Positions 9,536 through 17,492 of a stretch of 24,812 bases of DNA are shown piece by piece. Made by a program: the position numbers and the translations under genes. The notes under the pieces are model-generated. The model did no database searches and was not told the DNA's origin. It saw only the letters and a list, made by a program, of their open reading frames with translations. Source of the DNA: Neocallimastix lanati (nom. inval.) (lineage: Eukaryota; Neocallimastigomycota; Neocallimastigomycetes; Neocallimastigales; Neocallimastigaceae); NCBI GenBank assembly GCA_016946835.1, contig JACVTC010000474.1:1-24812 (forward strand), read 5' to 3'. The stretch's first letter is position 1. Each line of letters begins with the position of its first letter.

Positions 9536-12500
9536 TCAAGCTTCTCTGTAAGCGGAGTTAAACTTTACTAAATTTTTAAAGTGAACATTCCTATCGAGTT
9601 GCTTTCCAGTCTTCTGATCGATTAGGGTTGCCGTGTTGAATTGAATTTTTAAAATTTTAAATAGTCCATTGTAATATGGTTCTAGCTTAGTGCGGCTAAA
9701 GTTTCTAACAAGAACAAGATCACCAGCCTTTAATTCTTTTCCTTTTTTCATACTTATTTGTTCTTCTCGTCTTGTTGCCCAATACTTGTTAGCATTCTTC
9801 ACATTTTCGCATGCTTCTCTAGTCCATTGATAATGACGAACAAATTTTTCCATTAAAATTTCATCATATGATTTACCTGCATTTTCAATTGTTCTTATGG
9901 CTATATCATAAGGCTGTTGGTCTTCTCTTCCATATACTAATTCAAAACTAGAATGTCCAGTAGCTGTATTTTTGGTAGTTCGAAGTGCCCATAAAGCAGA
10001 AGGTAAAACTTCATCCCAATCTTGATTTTTCCTTCCTAATAAACGGAGTAATTTTCCAATTTCTTTATTTCGATTTTCAGTAAGGCCATTTGATTCAGGG
10101 TGGTAAGTAGCTACAAATTTAACATATACATCATAAAGATCAAGAAAGATTTTAGTCATGTCAGAAGTGAATTGGACTCCATTATCAGTAGTAATAACTT
10201 GAGGTACACCATGTCTTGCAAAAACGTTTATTAAAAATTTAATTATATCAGAGGAAGTTATGTTTTCAGTGGGTTCGGCTTCAACCCATTTGGTAAAGTA
10301 ATCAACAGTTACTATAATATATTTATTATTATTTCTTGTTTTTGGTAACGGTCCTATAATATCTAATCCTAAATGCACAAAGGGACCCTCTACTTTAGTT
10401 GGATGGTTTTCGGTTGGTTCTGGATATGGTTGAGGACGATTTAACTGGCATTTTTCACAATTACTAACAATTCTTTTGATATCTTTAATCATATGATTCC
10501 AATAAAAGTTTTTCTTAAGTCTTTGATATGTTTTGTAATATCCTTCGTGGCCAATATTATGAGCTTCTAAAATTAATTTAAATTTTTCATTTTCATCCGT
10601 TATTAATTTTCTATAATTTCCATTGTCGATAAAGTAATCTTCACCATCAATAACAGTAAACTTTTCATTAATAAATTCCTTTATAACTTTAGATAATAAT
10701 TCTTCATTATTTCCATTAGTAATTTTTGTTAATAATATCTTTCTCTCTTCCTTACTTTTCATTCTTGAAAGAGCATCAGCTAACACATTCTTTTTGCCTG
10801 ATTCATATTTTATATTAATTCCAAGCATACTAGCGGTTAGACACCATCTTGTTTGCCTTGCATTCAAAGGTTCTTTATTCTTAAATAAACCAACTAATGG
10901 TTTATGATCTGTGTAAATAGTTGTAGGTAATGGATTTCCTTCAATATAAGATTTAAATTTAGTCATACAGTAAAACAAAGCGGTTCCTTCCAAATCTGTG
11001 ATACCATAATTCTTTTCAGCTTTCTTCAAACTTCTACTTATAAAATGTATTGGATGCTCCTTACCGGTTTCTTCTTCTTTTTGTAAAAGAACTCCACCAA
11101 TTCCATTATACGAAGCATCAGTTCTAATGATAAAAGGTTTGTCAAATGACGGAAATTTTAAAATAGGTGCATTGATTAATTTTTCTTTTAGGAGTTCAAA
11201 GCTTTCTTGTTGTTCTTTATTCCATTCATATTTAGTATTCTTTTTCAATAATTTACATAAAGGTGAGGTAATTTGAGCATATTTAGGGATAAAGTCACGA
11301 TAATACCCTATTGCTCCTAGAAATGATCTTAATTCATGAATTGATGAAGGGGCTTCCCACTTCTTAATAGCTGTTATTTTACTTTCCATGGGACTTAATC
11401 CTTTAGTAGTAAGTTTGTGACCTAATACATCAACTTCAGTTTGAAGAAAATGGCACTTTTCAATATTAATTTTTAACTTGTTTTCTTTAAATACTTCTAA
11501 TACTTGCTTAATATGAATTAAATGTTCTTCGATACTTTTTGAATAGATCAAAACATCATCAATAAATACATAAACAAATTCACCAATAAAAGGGAATAAA
11601 ATTTTATTCATTTCTCTTTGGAAGGTTGAGGGAGCTCCAGTAAGTCCAAAAGGCATAACCTTAAATTGATAATTTCCAAACTTAGTAGTGAAAGTGGTTA
11701 CTTCAACGCTTTCTTCATCCATTAAGATTTGGTGAAAACCAGAAAATAAATCAAGAGTTGTAAATATTTTAGCTCCTCCGAGACTATCAAAAATTTCATC
11801 TATATATGGAACTGAATAAGAATCTTTTTCTGTCATATCATTGACTTTTCGGTAGTCAATGCACAAGCGCCACTTTCCATTGTGTTTTAGAATAAGTACT
11901 ACTGGAGATGACCATTCTGAACAGGATGGTTCTATCAATCCTTTCTTAATAAGTTTTGTAAGTTCTTCTTTTAAGATATCTGATTTTAATTTAGTTAACC
12001 TATAACTTCTTAATTTTACTGGCTTTGAATTTGCTTTCAAACGGATCTTATGTGGTGAAAGTTTAGAAGGAGTTAGTTCTTCTGTTGAAGTGGCAACTAT
12101 GTCAATCATTTCTTTGAGAATTTTAATAATTTGTTCTTTATAATCTTTATTTAAGGTACTTAAAAATTCATCACTCTCAATAAATTCCATTGGAGTTAAT
12201 TCCTTTATAATTTCCTTTTCATTATTCGTTTCTTTAACTTTTCTAATAGTGCAGATTATACTTTCTTCATCATAATATTGATTATTTATTTTAGCTATTT
12301 CTTCGTATTCACTTTCTGACAAAAGTTTACATAGACTGTTTAAGGTTGGATGAATAAATAAACAATGATCGATTTGAGTTTTAAAGTTTATTAACATATC
12401 ATAAAATGAGTCTTCTTTCTCAATAATTCTAAAGTCCGCATTAAATTCATAATTATTAATTTTTACTGGTAATCGAACAATAATTCCTTCCGAGTATTCT

Positions 12501-13546
12501 TCATCTTGTGTTTCTAGTTGGATTCTTCCACGACTTTTTCCAACTGTTTCATATTCACCAGGTAATTTATCAAAATACTGCTTAGTAACGATGCTTAGGT
12601 TACTACAAGAATCAATTAAAAGTTTTCCTATTACTCCGTCAACACTTGCATCAACCATTGCTAAGTCTTCTTCGGCTACTTCATTACTTTTACTTATGTA
12701 GCTATGATCATAGTTATTCACTAATAAAGTTCGTGCTATTACATTGTCTACAGTTCCAATTATTTTAGATTTTTCTAACTTTAAACCTTGAGTTAATTGT
12801 GAACGAATTTTCGGACATGCATTCAAGAGTTGACCTATCGTAATACTGGATTTAAGATTATTTAAATCATCCATAATATTGTAAGGTTCTTTATTATTCA
12901 TCATTTTGATATTCCTTTTTACTAACTGAGTATTTTCATTATTAGTTTCTTTAGTTTTTGTTGAAATTAATTTTTCCAAAGTATTAGTTTTATTTTGTTG
13001 ATTATCTTTATTCATTTCTAGATCTTCTATTTCATTATCGATTACAAGTATATCTTCAGATTCAACTTTTTCCTTTCCTTTTGATGAATAATTGTTGTTT
13101 TCTTCTTTACTTTCTCTTACTCTTGTTATATTTCTTAATTCCTTTTCTTTTTGTTTTTCTTTGTTAATATTTGGTTGAGTTAAAATTGAAGGAAGTATTT
13201 GATTTTTATAAACTTTATTTGGTTTATTATGTAGCTCATTTTCTTTCTTCTTTCTTAAAGCAGGAGTTGCGATAGGACGTGGATTATCTTTTAAACTTTT
13301 ATGTACTTTCTTGGAATTATTTTCTTCTTTTTCGCTGTTATTATCATTCATTTTTCTTTTTATAGCATTTATAATGATATCATCCTCACTTTCAGTTGTG
13401 TCACTAAAATCAGATTCTTCAGATTCTTCATTAAAGGAATTATTATCAATTGGAGAATTCTTAGTAAAAGTATTATTTTGTAAATTATTTAATGAAGCTA
13501 TTGTTTTGTCATTGGGAGTGCTTCTGCTCCCATTTAAAAGTTTAAA
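9536..13546 (-). CDS. pol: Element 2 Pol (PR-RT-RNaseH-IN), expressed by -1 frameshift
   Basis: The frame is open from the slippery heptamer (13546) to TGA 9536-9538, 1336 codons. The first ATG is at 13351, giving 1271 aa; residues below use that numbering. Residues 1-160 are charged and disordered with a motif KSLKDNPRPIATPALRKKKE shared by all three elements. Protease is at about 225-330 with active site D247-S-C-S, where families normally have D(S/T)G. RT is at about 455-630 with WRLCIDYRKVN and F596-I-D-D. RNase H is at about 735-865 with D745, E788, D815. Integrase is at about 925-1200 with H931/H935/C965/C968, catalytic D997, D1056, E1092 (D,D-35-E exact), then a GPY/F-like module at about 1220-1260. 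It carries out cDNA synthesis and chromosomal insertion. No chromodomain is seen. The frame looks functional. Confidence 0.95.
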   Translation of the reverse strand, partial: FKLLNGSRSTPNDKTIASLNNLQNNTFTKNSPIDNNSFNEESEESDFSDTTESEDDIIINAIKRKMNDNNSEKEENNSKKVHKSLKDNPRPIATPALRKKKENELHNKPNKVYKNQILPSILTQPNINKEKQKEKELRNITRVRESKEENNNYSSKGKEKVESEDILVIDNEIEDLEMNKDNQQNKTNTLEKLISTKTKETNNENTQLVKRNIKMMNNKEPYNIMDDLNNLKSSITIGQLLNACPKIRSQLTQGLKLEKSKIIGTVDNVIARTLLVNNYDHSYISKSNEVAEEDLAMVDASVDGVIGKLLIDSCSNLSIVTKQYFDKLPGEYETVGKSRGRIQLETQDEEYSEGIIVRLPVKINNYEFNADFRIIEKEDSFYDMLINFKTQIDHCLFIHPTLNSLCKLLSESEYEEIAKINNQYYDEESIICTIRKVKETNNEKEIIKELTPMEFIESDEFLSTLNKDYKEQIIKILKEMIDIVATSTEELTPSKLSPHKIRLKANSKPVKLRSYRLTKLKSDILKEELTKLIKKGLIEPSCSEWSSPVVLILKHNGKWRLCIDYRKVNDMTEKDSYSVPYIDEIFDSLGGAKIFTTLDLFSGFHQILMDEESVEVTTFTTKFGNYQFKVMPFGLTGAPSTFQREMNKILFPFIGEFVYVFIDDVLIYSKSIEEHLIHIKQVLEVFKENKLKINIEKCHFLQTEVDVLGHKLTTKGLSPMESKITAIKKWEAPSSIHELRSFLGAIGYYRDFIPKYAQITSPLCKLLKKNTKYEWNKEQQESFELLKEKLINAPILKFPSFDKPFIIRTDASYNGIGGVLLQKEEETGKEHPIHFISRSLKKAEKNYGITDLEGTALFYCMTKFKSYIEGNPLPTTIYTDHKPLVGLFKNKEPLNARQTRWCLTASMLGINIKYESGKKNVLADALSRMKSKEERKILLTKITNGNNEELLSKVIKEFINEKFTVIDGEDYFIDNGNYRKLITDENEKFKLILEAHNIGHEGYYKTYQRLKKNFYWNHMIKDIKRIVSNCEKCQLNRPQPYPEPTENHPTKVEGPFVHLGLDIIGPLPKTRNNNKYIIVTVDYFTKWVEAEPTENITSSDIIKFLINVFARHGVPQVITTDNGVQFTSDMTKIFLDLYDVYVKFVATYHPESNGLTENRNKEIGKLLRLLGRKNQDWDEVLPSALWALRTTKNTATGHSSFELVYGREDQQPYDIAIRTIENAGKSYDEILMEKFVRHYQWTREACENVKNANKYWATRREEQISMKKGKELKAGDLVLVRNFSRTKLEPYYNGLFKILKIQFNTATLIDQKTGKQLDRNVHFKNLVKFNSAYREA
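13513..13546 (-). promoter_or_regulatory. -1 ribosomal frameshift signal, element 2
   Basis: The - strand heptamer TTTAAAC (13546-13540) lies in the gag frame as T TTA AAC, two codons before the gag TAA (13536-13534). A 7-nt spacer leads to stem TGGGAG (13532-13527) with CTCCCA (13518-13513) and an 8-nt loop containing AGAAGC. The shifted frame runs without a stop into pol. UUUAAAC is one of the strongest known -1 slippery sites. Confidence 0.85.
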
Positions 13547-14445
13547 GACTTTTTGGAATATATTTCTTTTTTATTTTTTTCCATAATCTTATTTAATTGA
13601 GGGCAATAGTATGAGTAATGACCTTCTTCCTTACAGAAGAAGCAAGTTTTAACAGATAAATTTCTCATTTTCTGGGTTGATTCTTCTACAATATCTTGAG
13701 GTTTCAGTTTATTATTTGTTTGACTTGTTTGGAAAGTTTCGTTTCTTCTTTTAGGATAAAGTCTTGAAGTAGTACTGTTTTGATTATTTTGATTATGCTG
13801 GGAATTATTAACATTATAGGTATTAATATTATTGTTCCTTACAGAAAGTCTATCTACTTTCTCGGCAATTTTGAAAGCTTTATCTATACTTATATCATCT
13901 TTAAGGGATAATTTCTTCCAGGCTTCATAATTATTTTGAATAGAATCAATATAATCTAGTACACCAATGCGCTTTCTTCTCTTTTTATCAAGTTTAGTGT
14001 ACAAAGTTCTATATCTTACATTAAAGTCTTTAATCTTTTCGTTTCTTTTAATTCGCATTGCACGAAGTTCTTTAAGAAGTAAATTTTGGTCTTCTTTAAT
14101 ACCGTAAAAATTTTCAAGACTTGAAATAATTTTTTCAAGGGAAGGAAATTTAATATCATCATCAACATTTTCTTCTTCATCATCATCTTCTTCTTCATCT
14201 GATGAATCATCACTTTCATCATCACTATCTTCTCCCAAATCTTCAATAACGCGTTGTACTTCACCAGAGCTGGTAAGTAAACAAGCATTAAATATTGTTT
14301 CTGGATCTGTGATACCTTGTATCTTGATCCAAAGTTTTAATTCAGTAGCCCAGGACTTAATATCTAAATTGTCCTTGCTAAGTTTCACAATATCTCTCAA
14401 TTCTTTTTTCAATTCTTTAAAGCTCAAAGTTGTTTCCTTGGACAT
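13534..14445 (-). CDS. gag: Element 2 Gag polyprotein
   Basis: This is a 303-residue protein. ATG 14445 is chosen because the resulting start (MSKETTLSFKELKKEL) aligns with element 1 Gag; the longer open frame to 14511 has no ATG at its head. Order: capsid-like helical region, acidic Asp/Glu/Ser stretch (about residues 72-98), conserved FPSLEKII and FYGIKEDQ segment, a basic KIKDFNVRYRTLY region, an Asn/Gln-rich linker, and a zinc knuckle CFFCKEEGHYSYYC with C268, C271, H276, C281. It forms the virus-like particle and binds RNA. The last codons overlap the frameshift heptamer. Confidence 0.93.
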   Translation of the reverse strand: MSKETTLSFKELKKELRDIVKLSKDNLDIKSWATELKLWIKIQGITDPETIFNACLLTSSGEVQRVIEDLGEDSDDESDDSSDEEEDDDEEENVDDDIKFPSLEKIISSLENFYGIKEDQNLLLKELRAMRIKRNEKIKDFNVRYRTLYTKLDKKRRKRIGVLDYIDSIQNNYEAWKKLSLKDDISIDKAFKIAEKVDRLSVRNNNINTYNVNNSQHNQNNQNSTTSRLYPKRRNETFQTSQTNNKLKPQDIVEESTQKMRNLSVKTCFFCKEEGHYSYYCPQLNKIMEKNKKEIYSKKSLNF

Positions 14446-14618
14446 TTTGTTTAAATATTTCTTGTTGTATATTAATGAGGTGATTAAATAAGAATAAATT
14501 TGGAAATACAACTTTAAAAATATAATTTAATAGGTAATTTAATATCGAATCAATTTTTAAAACAATATATTTTAGTAACTTTTGAAAATAATAATTTTAT
14601 TTGCTTTCTTTAGTAGAT

Positions 14619-14811
14619 ATAAGCTCGAAATCCTTATCGACAACTTAGTAGAAATTATAAAGCACGAGGTTCTTTTCGACTACTTTATTAAGAATAATTT
14701 TTAAGTTCGAAATCTTTATCGACAACTCAATGGAATAATTTTAAGTTCGAAATCTTTATCGACAACTTAATAGAATATTTTTCAAGCTCGAAATCTTTAT
14801 CGACCACTTGA
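14619..14811 (-). repeat. Five-copy hairpin repeat array in element 2 leader
   Basis: Five units start near 14619, 14659, 14701, 14741 and 14783, at a period of about 40 nt. Each reads like (t)aagttcgaaatcttt followed by atcgacaactt(a) on the + strand and folds as an outer AAG-type stem, a small bulge, and an inner TCGA/TCGA stem. Outer stems change in step: TTAAGT/ACTTAA in copy 4, CAAG/CTTG in copy 5, AAAG/CTTT in copy 2. Confidence 0.8.
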
Positions 14812-14977
14812 ATTTTGCAATTTAGTATATTTGTAGTAATAAATTTAGAAGCAAAGTTTTATTTATTATTTTCACCTTTCAAAAATTTTTCTTTTTAAAC
14901 GATAAATATTGTATTGTTATAGCTAATAAAATTATTAATTAATTATAATTATTAAACACAAAAAATAATCTTTATTG

Positions 14978-15139
14978 TCGTACAATCTGATAGTACACAC
15001 TGTCTGACGTGCAGCTTACCTAATGGTGTCATGCCACGCGTGTGCCACGATTACTATATTCAATATAAAATATAGCAGTTCAGAGCCTACTAGCCCAATT
15101 ACTATGTAAGATAAACTTAATCCGATAATCTATGTACGG
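14978..15139 (-). ncRNA. Conserved structured leader RNA domain, element 2 copy
   Basis: About 160 nt are highly similar to 22556-22722 of element 3, although the leader around it is not. The ends pair (CGTACA with TGTACG). An internal stem CTATATT (15054-15060) pairs with AATATAG (15069-15075). Both helices show two-sided changes in element 3. It is non-coding. It is likely a cis-acting RNA (packaging, dimerisation or ribosome recruitment), by position. Confidence 0.7.
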
Positions 15140-15387
15140 AATAAAAAAAATTTTAAAAGTATTCAATAATATTTTTATTAACTAATAAAAATTAACTAAA
15201 AACACAATATTTTCAAAGTAAATTAAGATTCTATTACAGGAATTATATAACAAATAAAGTACCAGTAATAAAAAAAAATAAAAAAAATTTAAATGGCGAA
15301 GTTAGCCAAAGTCTGATACTTTATATAATAAAGTGCCTTATAACTAGCACAAAGAAAAATAAAAAAAAATATAAAAAAAAAAAAATC

Positions 15388-15495
15388 TTACGCCTTCGGT
15401 GACGTAAGCTCCTTATTCGCCAGTGCTTGGAAAGTACCCGCACCTTCGTGTGTTGAAACGTTGAAGGCTGAACTATTATTACCGGGTCGGTAACC
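15388..15495 (-). other. GC-richer leader patch with short hairpins, element 2
   Basis: CTTACG (about 15388-15393) pairs with CGTAAG (about 15404-15409), and TTACCG with CGGTAA around a GGT loop near 15479-15493. The patch stands out from AT-rich surroundings. I found no counterpart in element 3. Confidence 0.45.
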
Positions 15496-15697
15496 AAATA
15501 CCTTCGTCTACTTTCCAATTAATTCCCAAAATAACTATTATCCAATAACCTACTATGAATAATAGATATTTTGTTGTTTTCTGGAAATACACTGTGTATG
15601 AGCTCTATCCGCTCCTTGTTATAATTTACAATCTTTTTTTTTTTAGAATCTTAATTTTACTTATTTAAAAAAAAATTTTTTTTTTTATATATATATC

Positions 15698-15743
15698 AAA
15701 CAAGCGCCATAGGTTAATCAAAGGATTAACGACTTACTTGTTT
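15698..15743 (-). other. Two-tier hairpin near the PBS, element 2
   Basis: The outer stem AAACAAG (15698-15704) pairs with CTTGTTT (15737-15743). The inner stem GTTAATC (15713-15719) pairs with GATTAAC (15724-15730) around a 4-nt loop. It lies about 70 nt from the PBS in the leader. Confidence 0.6.
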
Positions 15744-15810
15744 ATCAATATAAAATAAAAAAAAAATTAAAAAAAAAATCTATGTTATTTACTATTATTT
15801 CTATTTAATT

Positions 15811-15827
15811 CCCCGATATCTCCACCA
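15811..15827 (-). other. Primer binding site, element 2
   Basis: TGGTGGAGATATCGGGG on the - strand, 6 nt inside the LTR. It is identical to element 1 (7631-7647), so both use the same primer tRNA. The deduced tRNA would have 5' acceptor strand GGAGATA; its amino acid cannot be told from this. Confidence 0.85.
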
Positions 15828-15833
15828 TATAAA

Positions 15834-16144
15834 TGTTAAGGTTTTAGAGAATTAAATAAAAATAAAGTAAAGAAACACAAATTTTATTTATTTATTTATT
15901 ATTTTTATTTATAAATTTATTTTATTAAATTTATTATTTTATTGATGATATTTAAAAATTAGTAGCAAAATTTACAACTATTTATACTTTTTTCAAGGCA
16001 TAAAAGTTGTTCTTGCCACTAAATTACATTTTATTTATTTTTTTTTTTTATAAAAACTATTAAATTTAAATTGATTTTTATAATTAATTATATAAAATTT
16101 AATTATAACAATATAAATAAAATACATTTATAATATTAATAAAA

Positions 16145-16177
<33 letters not shown>

Positions 16178-16677
16178 TTATTTATTTATTTAAAAATATC
16201 TAAAATATTACTAATAAGAATTTATTTAATTGGCTATAATTTTTATTACAATCTGTTAAAATATTCAAATAAAAATAAAAATACTATTCTAATATAAAGG
16301 TTTTTAATAAAATAAAATATTTTTCAATATAAAATAAAACATTTCGATATAAAATTTTATAATAAAAAGTTAAAATATAATATATAAATTTTTAATTATC
16401 AATATATAAAAATATTATTAATATAAATTTTCATTATTAATATAAAAAAAATAAGATTTATTATTAATATTGCTAATATAAGTTTTAAAAAAATAAAAAT
16501 ATTACTATTAATATAAGATTTAATATAAAAATATAAAGTTTAATATAATTTTTGATTTAATTTTTGATCTTTGGATTTAAAAATTTATTAAAGTACAAAA
16601 ATAATAATGTACACATAATGTATTAGAAATAAATCGTAGATTTAATTAAGAATGCATTATTTAGTACATTCTTATCA
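15834..16677 (-). repeat. Element 2 5' LTR (844 bp)
   Basis: TGTTAAG...CTTATCA, near-identical to 8672-9517. The differences I saw are homopolymer lengths (for example T29 against T33) plus about one substitution. No ORF. Confidence 0.93.
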
Positions 16678-16681
16678 AATA
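16678..16681. other. AATA junction between elements 2 and 3
   Basis: Four bases, AATA, lie between the CA end of the element 2 LTR and the TGGTATGG start of the element 3 LTR. It matches 8668-8671 on the other side of element 2, as expected of a 4-bp target-site duplication. Confidence 0.75.
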
Positions 16682-17469
16682 TGGTATGGTTCATATAATT
16701 TTAGGAATATAATAATAATTAACACAAATAATAAAATTACAATAAAAAAAAATAATTTGTTTTAAAATCAATATTTATTTATTTAAATTTATAAAAGAAA
16801 AATAATAATATAATTATTTATTTAATAAAAAGAAAGTTATTCCTTATATTTTATTTCACTAAAATTACATGTATTTATATTTTTTTATCAAATTAAAATT
16901 TGTAAAGCCTAACTATTTTTTTAATAAACTAATTACTAATTATTTTTATAAATAAAACATTTAAATTGAAATTGAATTATTATTTTAGTTAATAATATTA
17001 TTGTTATAAATAGTAGTTATATATTATTGAATTATTAATTATTTAATAATAGTTTAATACTAATATATATAAAATAAAAATAAAGAGATTATACAGAATA
17101 TTTTATTGTGGTTTAGTTAAATTTAGTAATTAAAAATAAATTTAAATTGATAACGAAAATTTTAATAACTAATTAAATAGATTTGATTATTTTCAATATA
17201 ACATAATACAAAAGAAATATAATATTAATATATTAAGTGGGCAAGGACAATATTCTTGGCTAAAGATTTTTAATACATTATAATGGAATCGGATCGATAA
17301 TTCAAAAAGGAATTATAAGTTAATTAGTGATTTATTAACTTAAGATTTCTATTTAGTAATATTTGAAGAATATTGGAAAGTTCCAATTATATAGAATAGA
17401 ATAATCTATAAGGTTAGAATAATTTATATTATTCTAGCACAATTAGTATTATTTGTTCATTCTGTATTA
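16682..17469 (-). repeat. Element 3 3' LTR (788 bp)
   Basis: It starts TGGTATGGTTCATATAATT and ends TCATTCTGTATTA on the + strand. It ends in TA rather than CA; the right copy has the same end, so this belongs to the family and is not damage to one LTR. No ORF; very AT-rich. Confidence 0.9.
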
Positions 17470-17479
17470 AGATGCCCCC
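17470..17479 (-). other. Element 3 plus-strand primer (PPT-like)
   Basis: GGGGGCATCT on the - strand abuts the LTR, matching the equivalent motif of elements 1 and 2. Confidence 0.65.
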
Positions 17480-17492
17480 GCTAAGACTCAAG

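Larger units (their letters stand above)
14446..15810 (-). other. Element 2 long 5' leader (non-coding)
   Basis: About 1.36 kb lie between PBS and gag. From the PBS side: T/A-rich spacer, a two-tier hairpin (15698-15743), a GC-richer patch with short perfect stems (15388-15495), AT spacer, the conserved RNA domain (14978-15139), AT spacer, and the five-copy hairpin array (14619-14811). A 65-codon frame at 15321-15518 has no ATG and is not credited as a gene. Confidence 0.75.
8672..16677 (-). mobile_element. Ty3/gypsy element 2 (full-length, apparently intact)
   Basis: This is an 8.0-kb element on the - strand with two LTRs of 846 and 844 bp that differ mainly in homopolymer lengths. It has an intact gag (303 aa) and pol open for 1336 codons, a PBS, a plus-strand primer and a -1 frameshift signal, and is flanked by AATA on both sides. 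All catalytic motifs of RT, RNase H and integrase are present. It is the best candidate in the window for a recently mobile copy. It lacks env, and it lacks a chromodomain after the integrase GPY/F-like module. Confidence 0.92.

Noticed and set aside
13301-13586. Two overlapping + strand frames near the gag-pol junction of element 2
   Set aside because: Antisense shadows of acidic and Asn-rich Pol sequence, giving artificial Phe/Ile/Leu-rich translations.
14016-14288. 90-codon Met/Lys-rich - strand frame inside element 2 gag
   Set aside because: Out-of-frame shadow of the GAT/GAA-rich acidic part of gag.
14446-14511. Upstream extension of element 2 Gag (22 residues)
   Set aside because: The extended frame has no ATG at its head; ATG 14445 aligns with the start of element 1 Gag.
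14619-14811. CRISPR-like array
   Set aside because: Units are contiguous degenerate repeats inside a retrotransposon leader of a eukaryote, without unique spacers or cas genes; better explained as RNA hairpin repeats.
15321-15518. 65-codon frame in the element 2 leader
   Set aside because: Starts at TTG with no ATG, no homology to anything in the other elements, and overlaps a structured non-coding patch.
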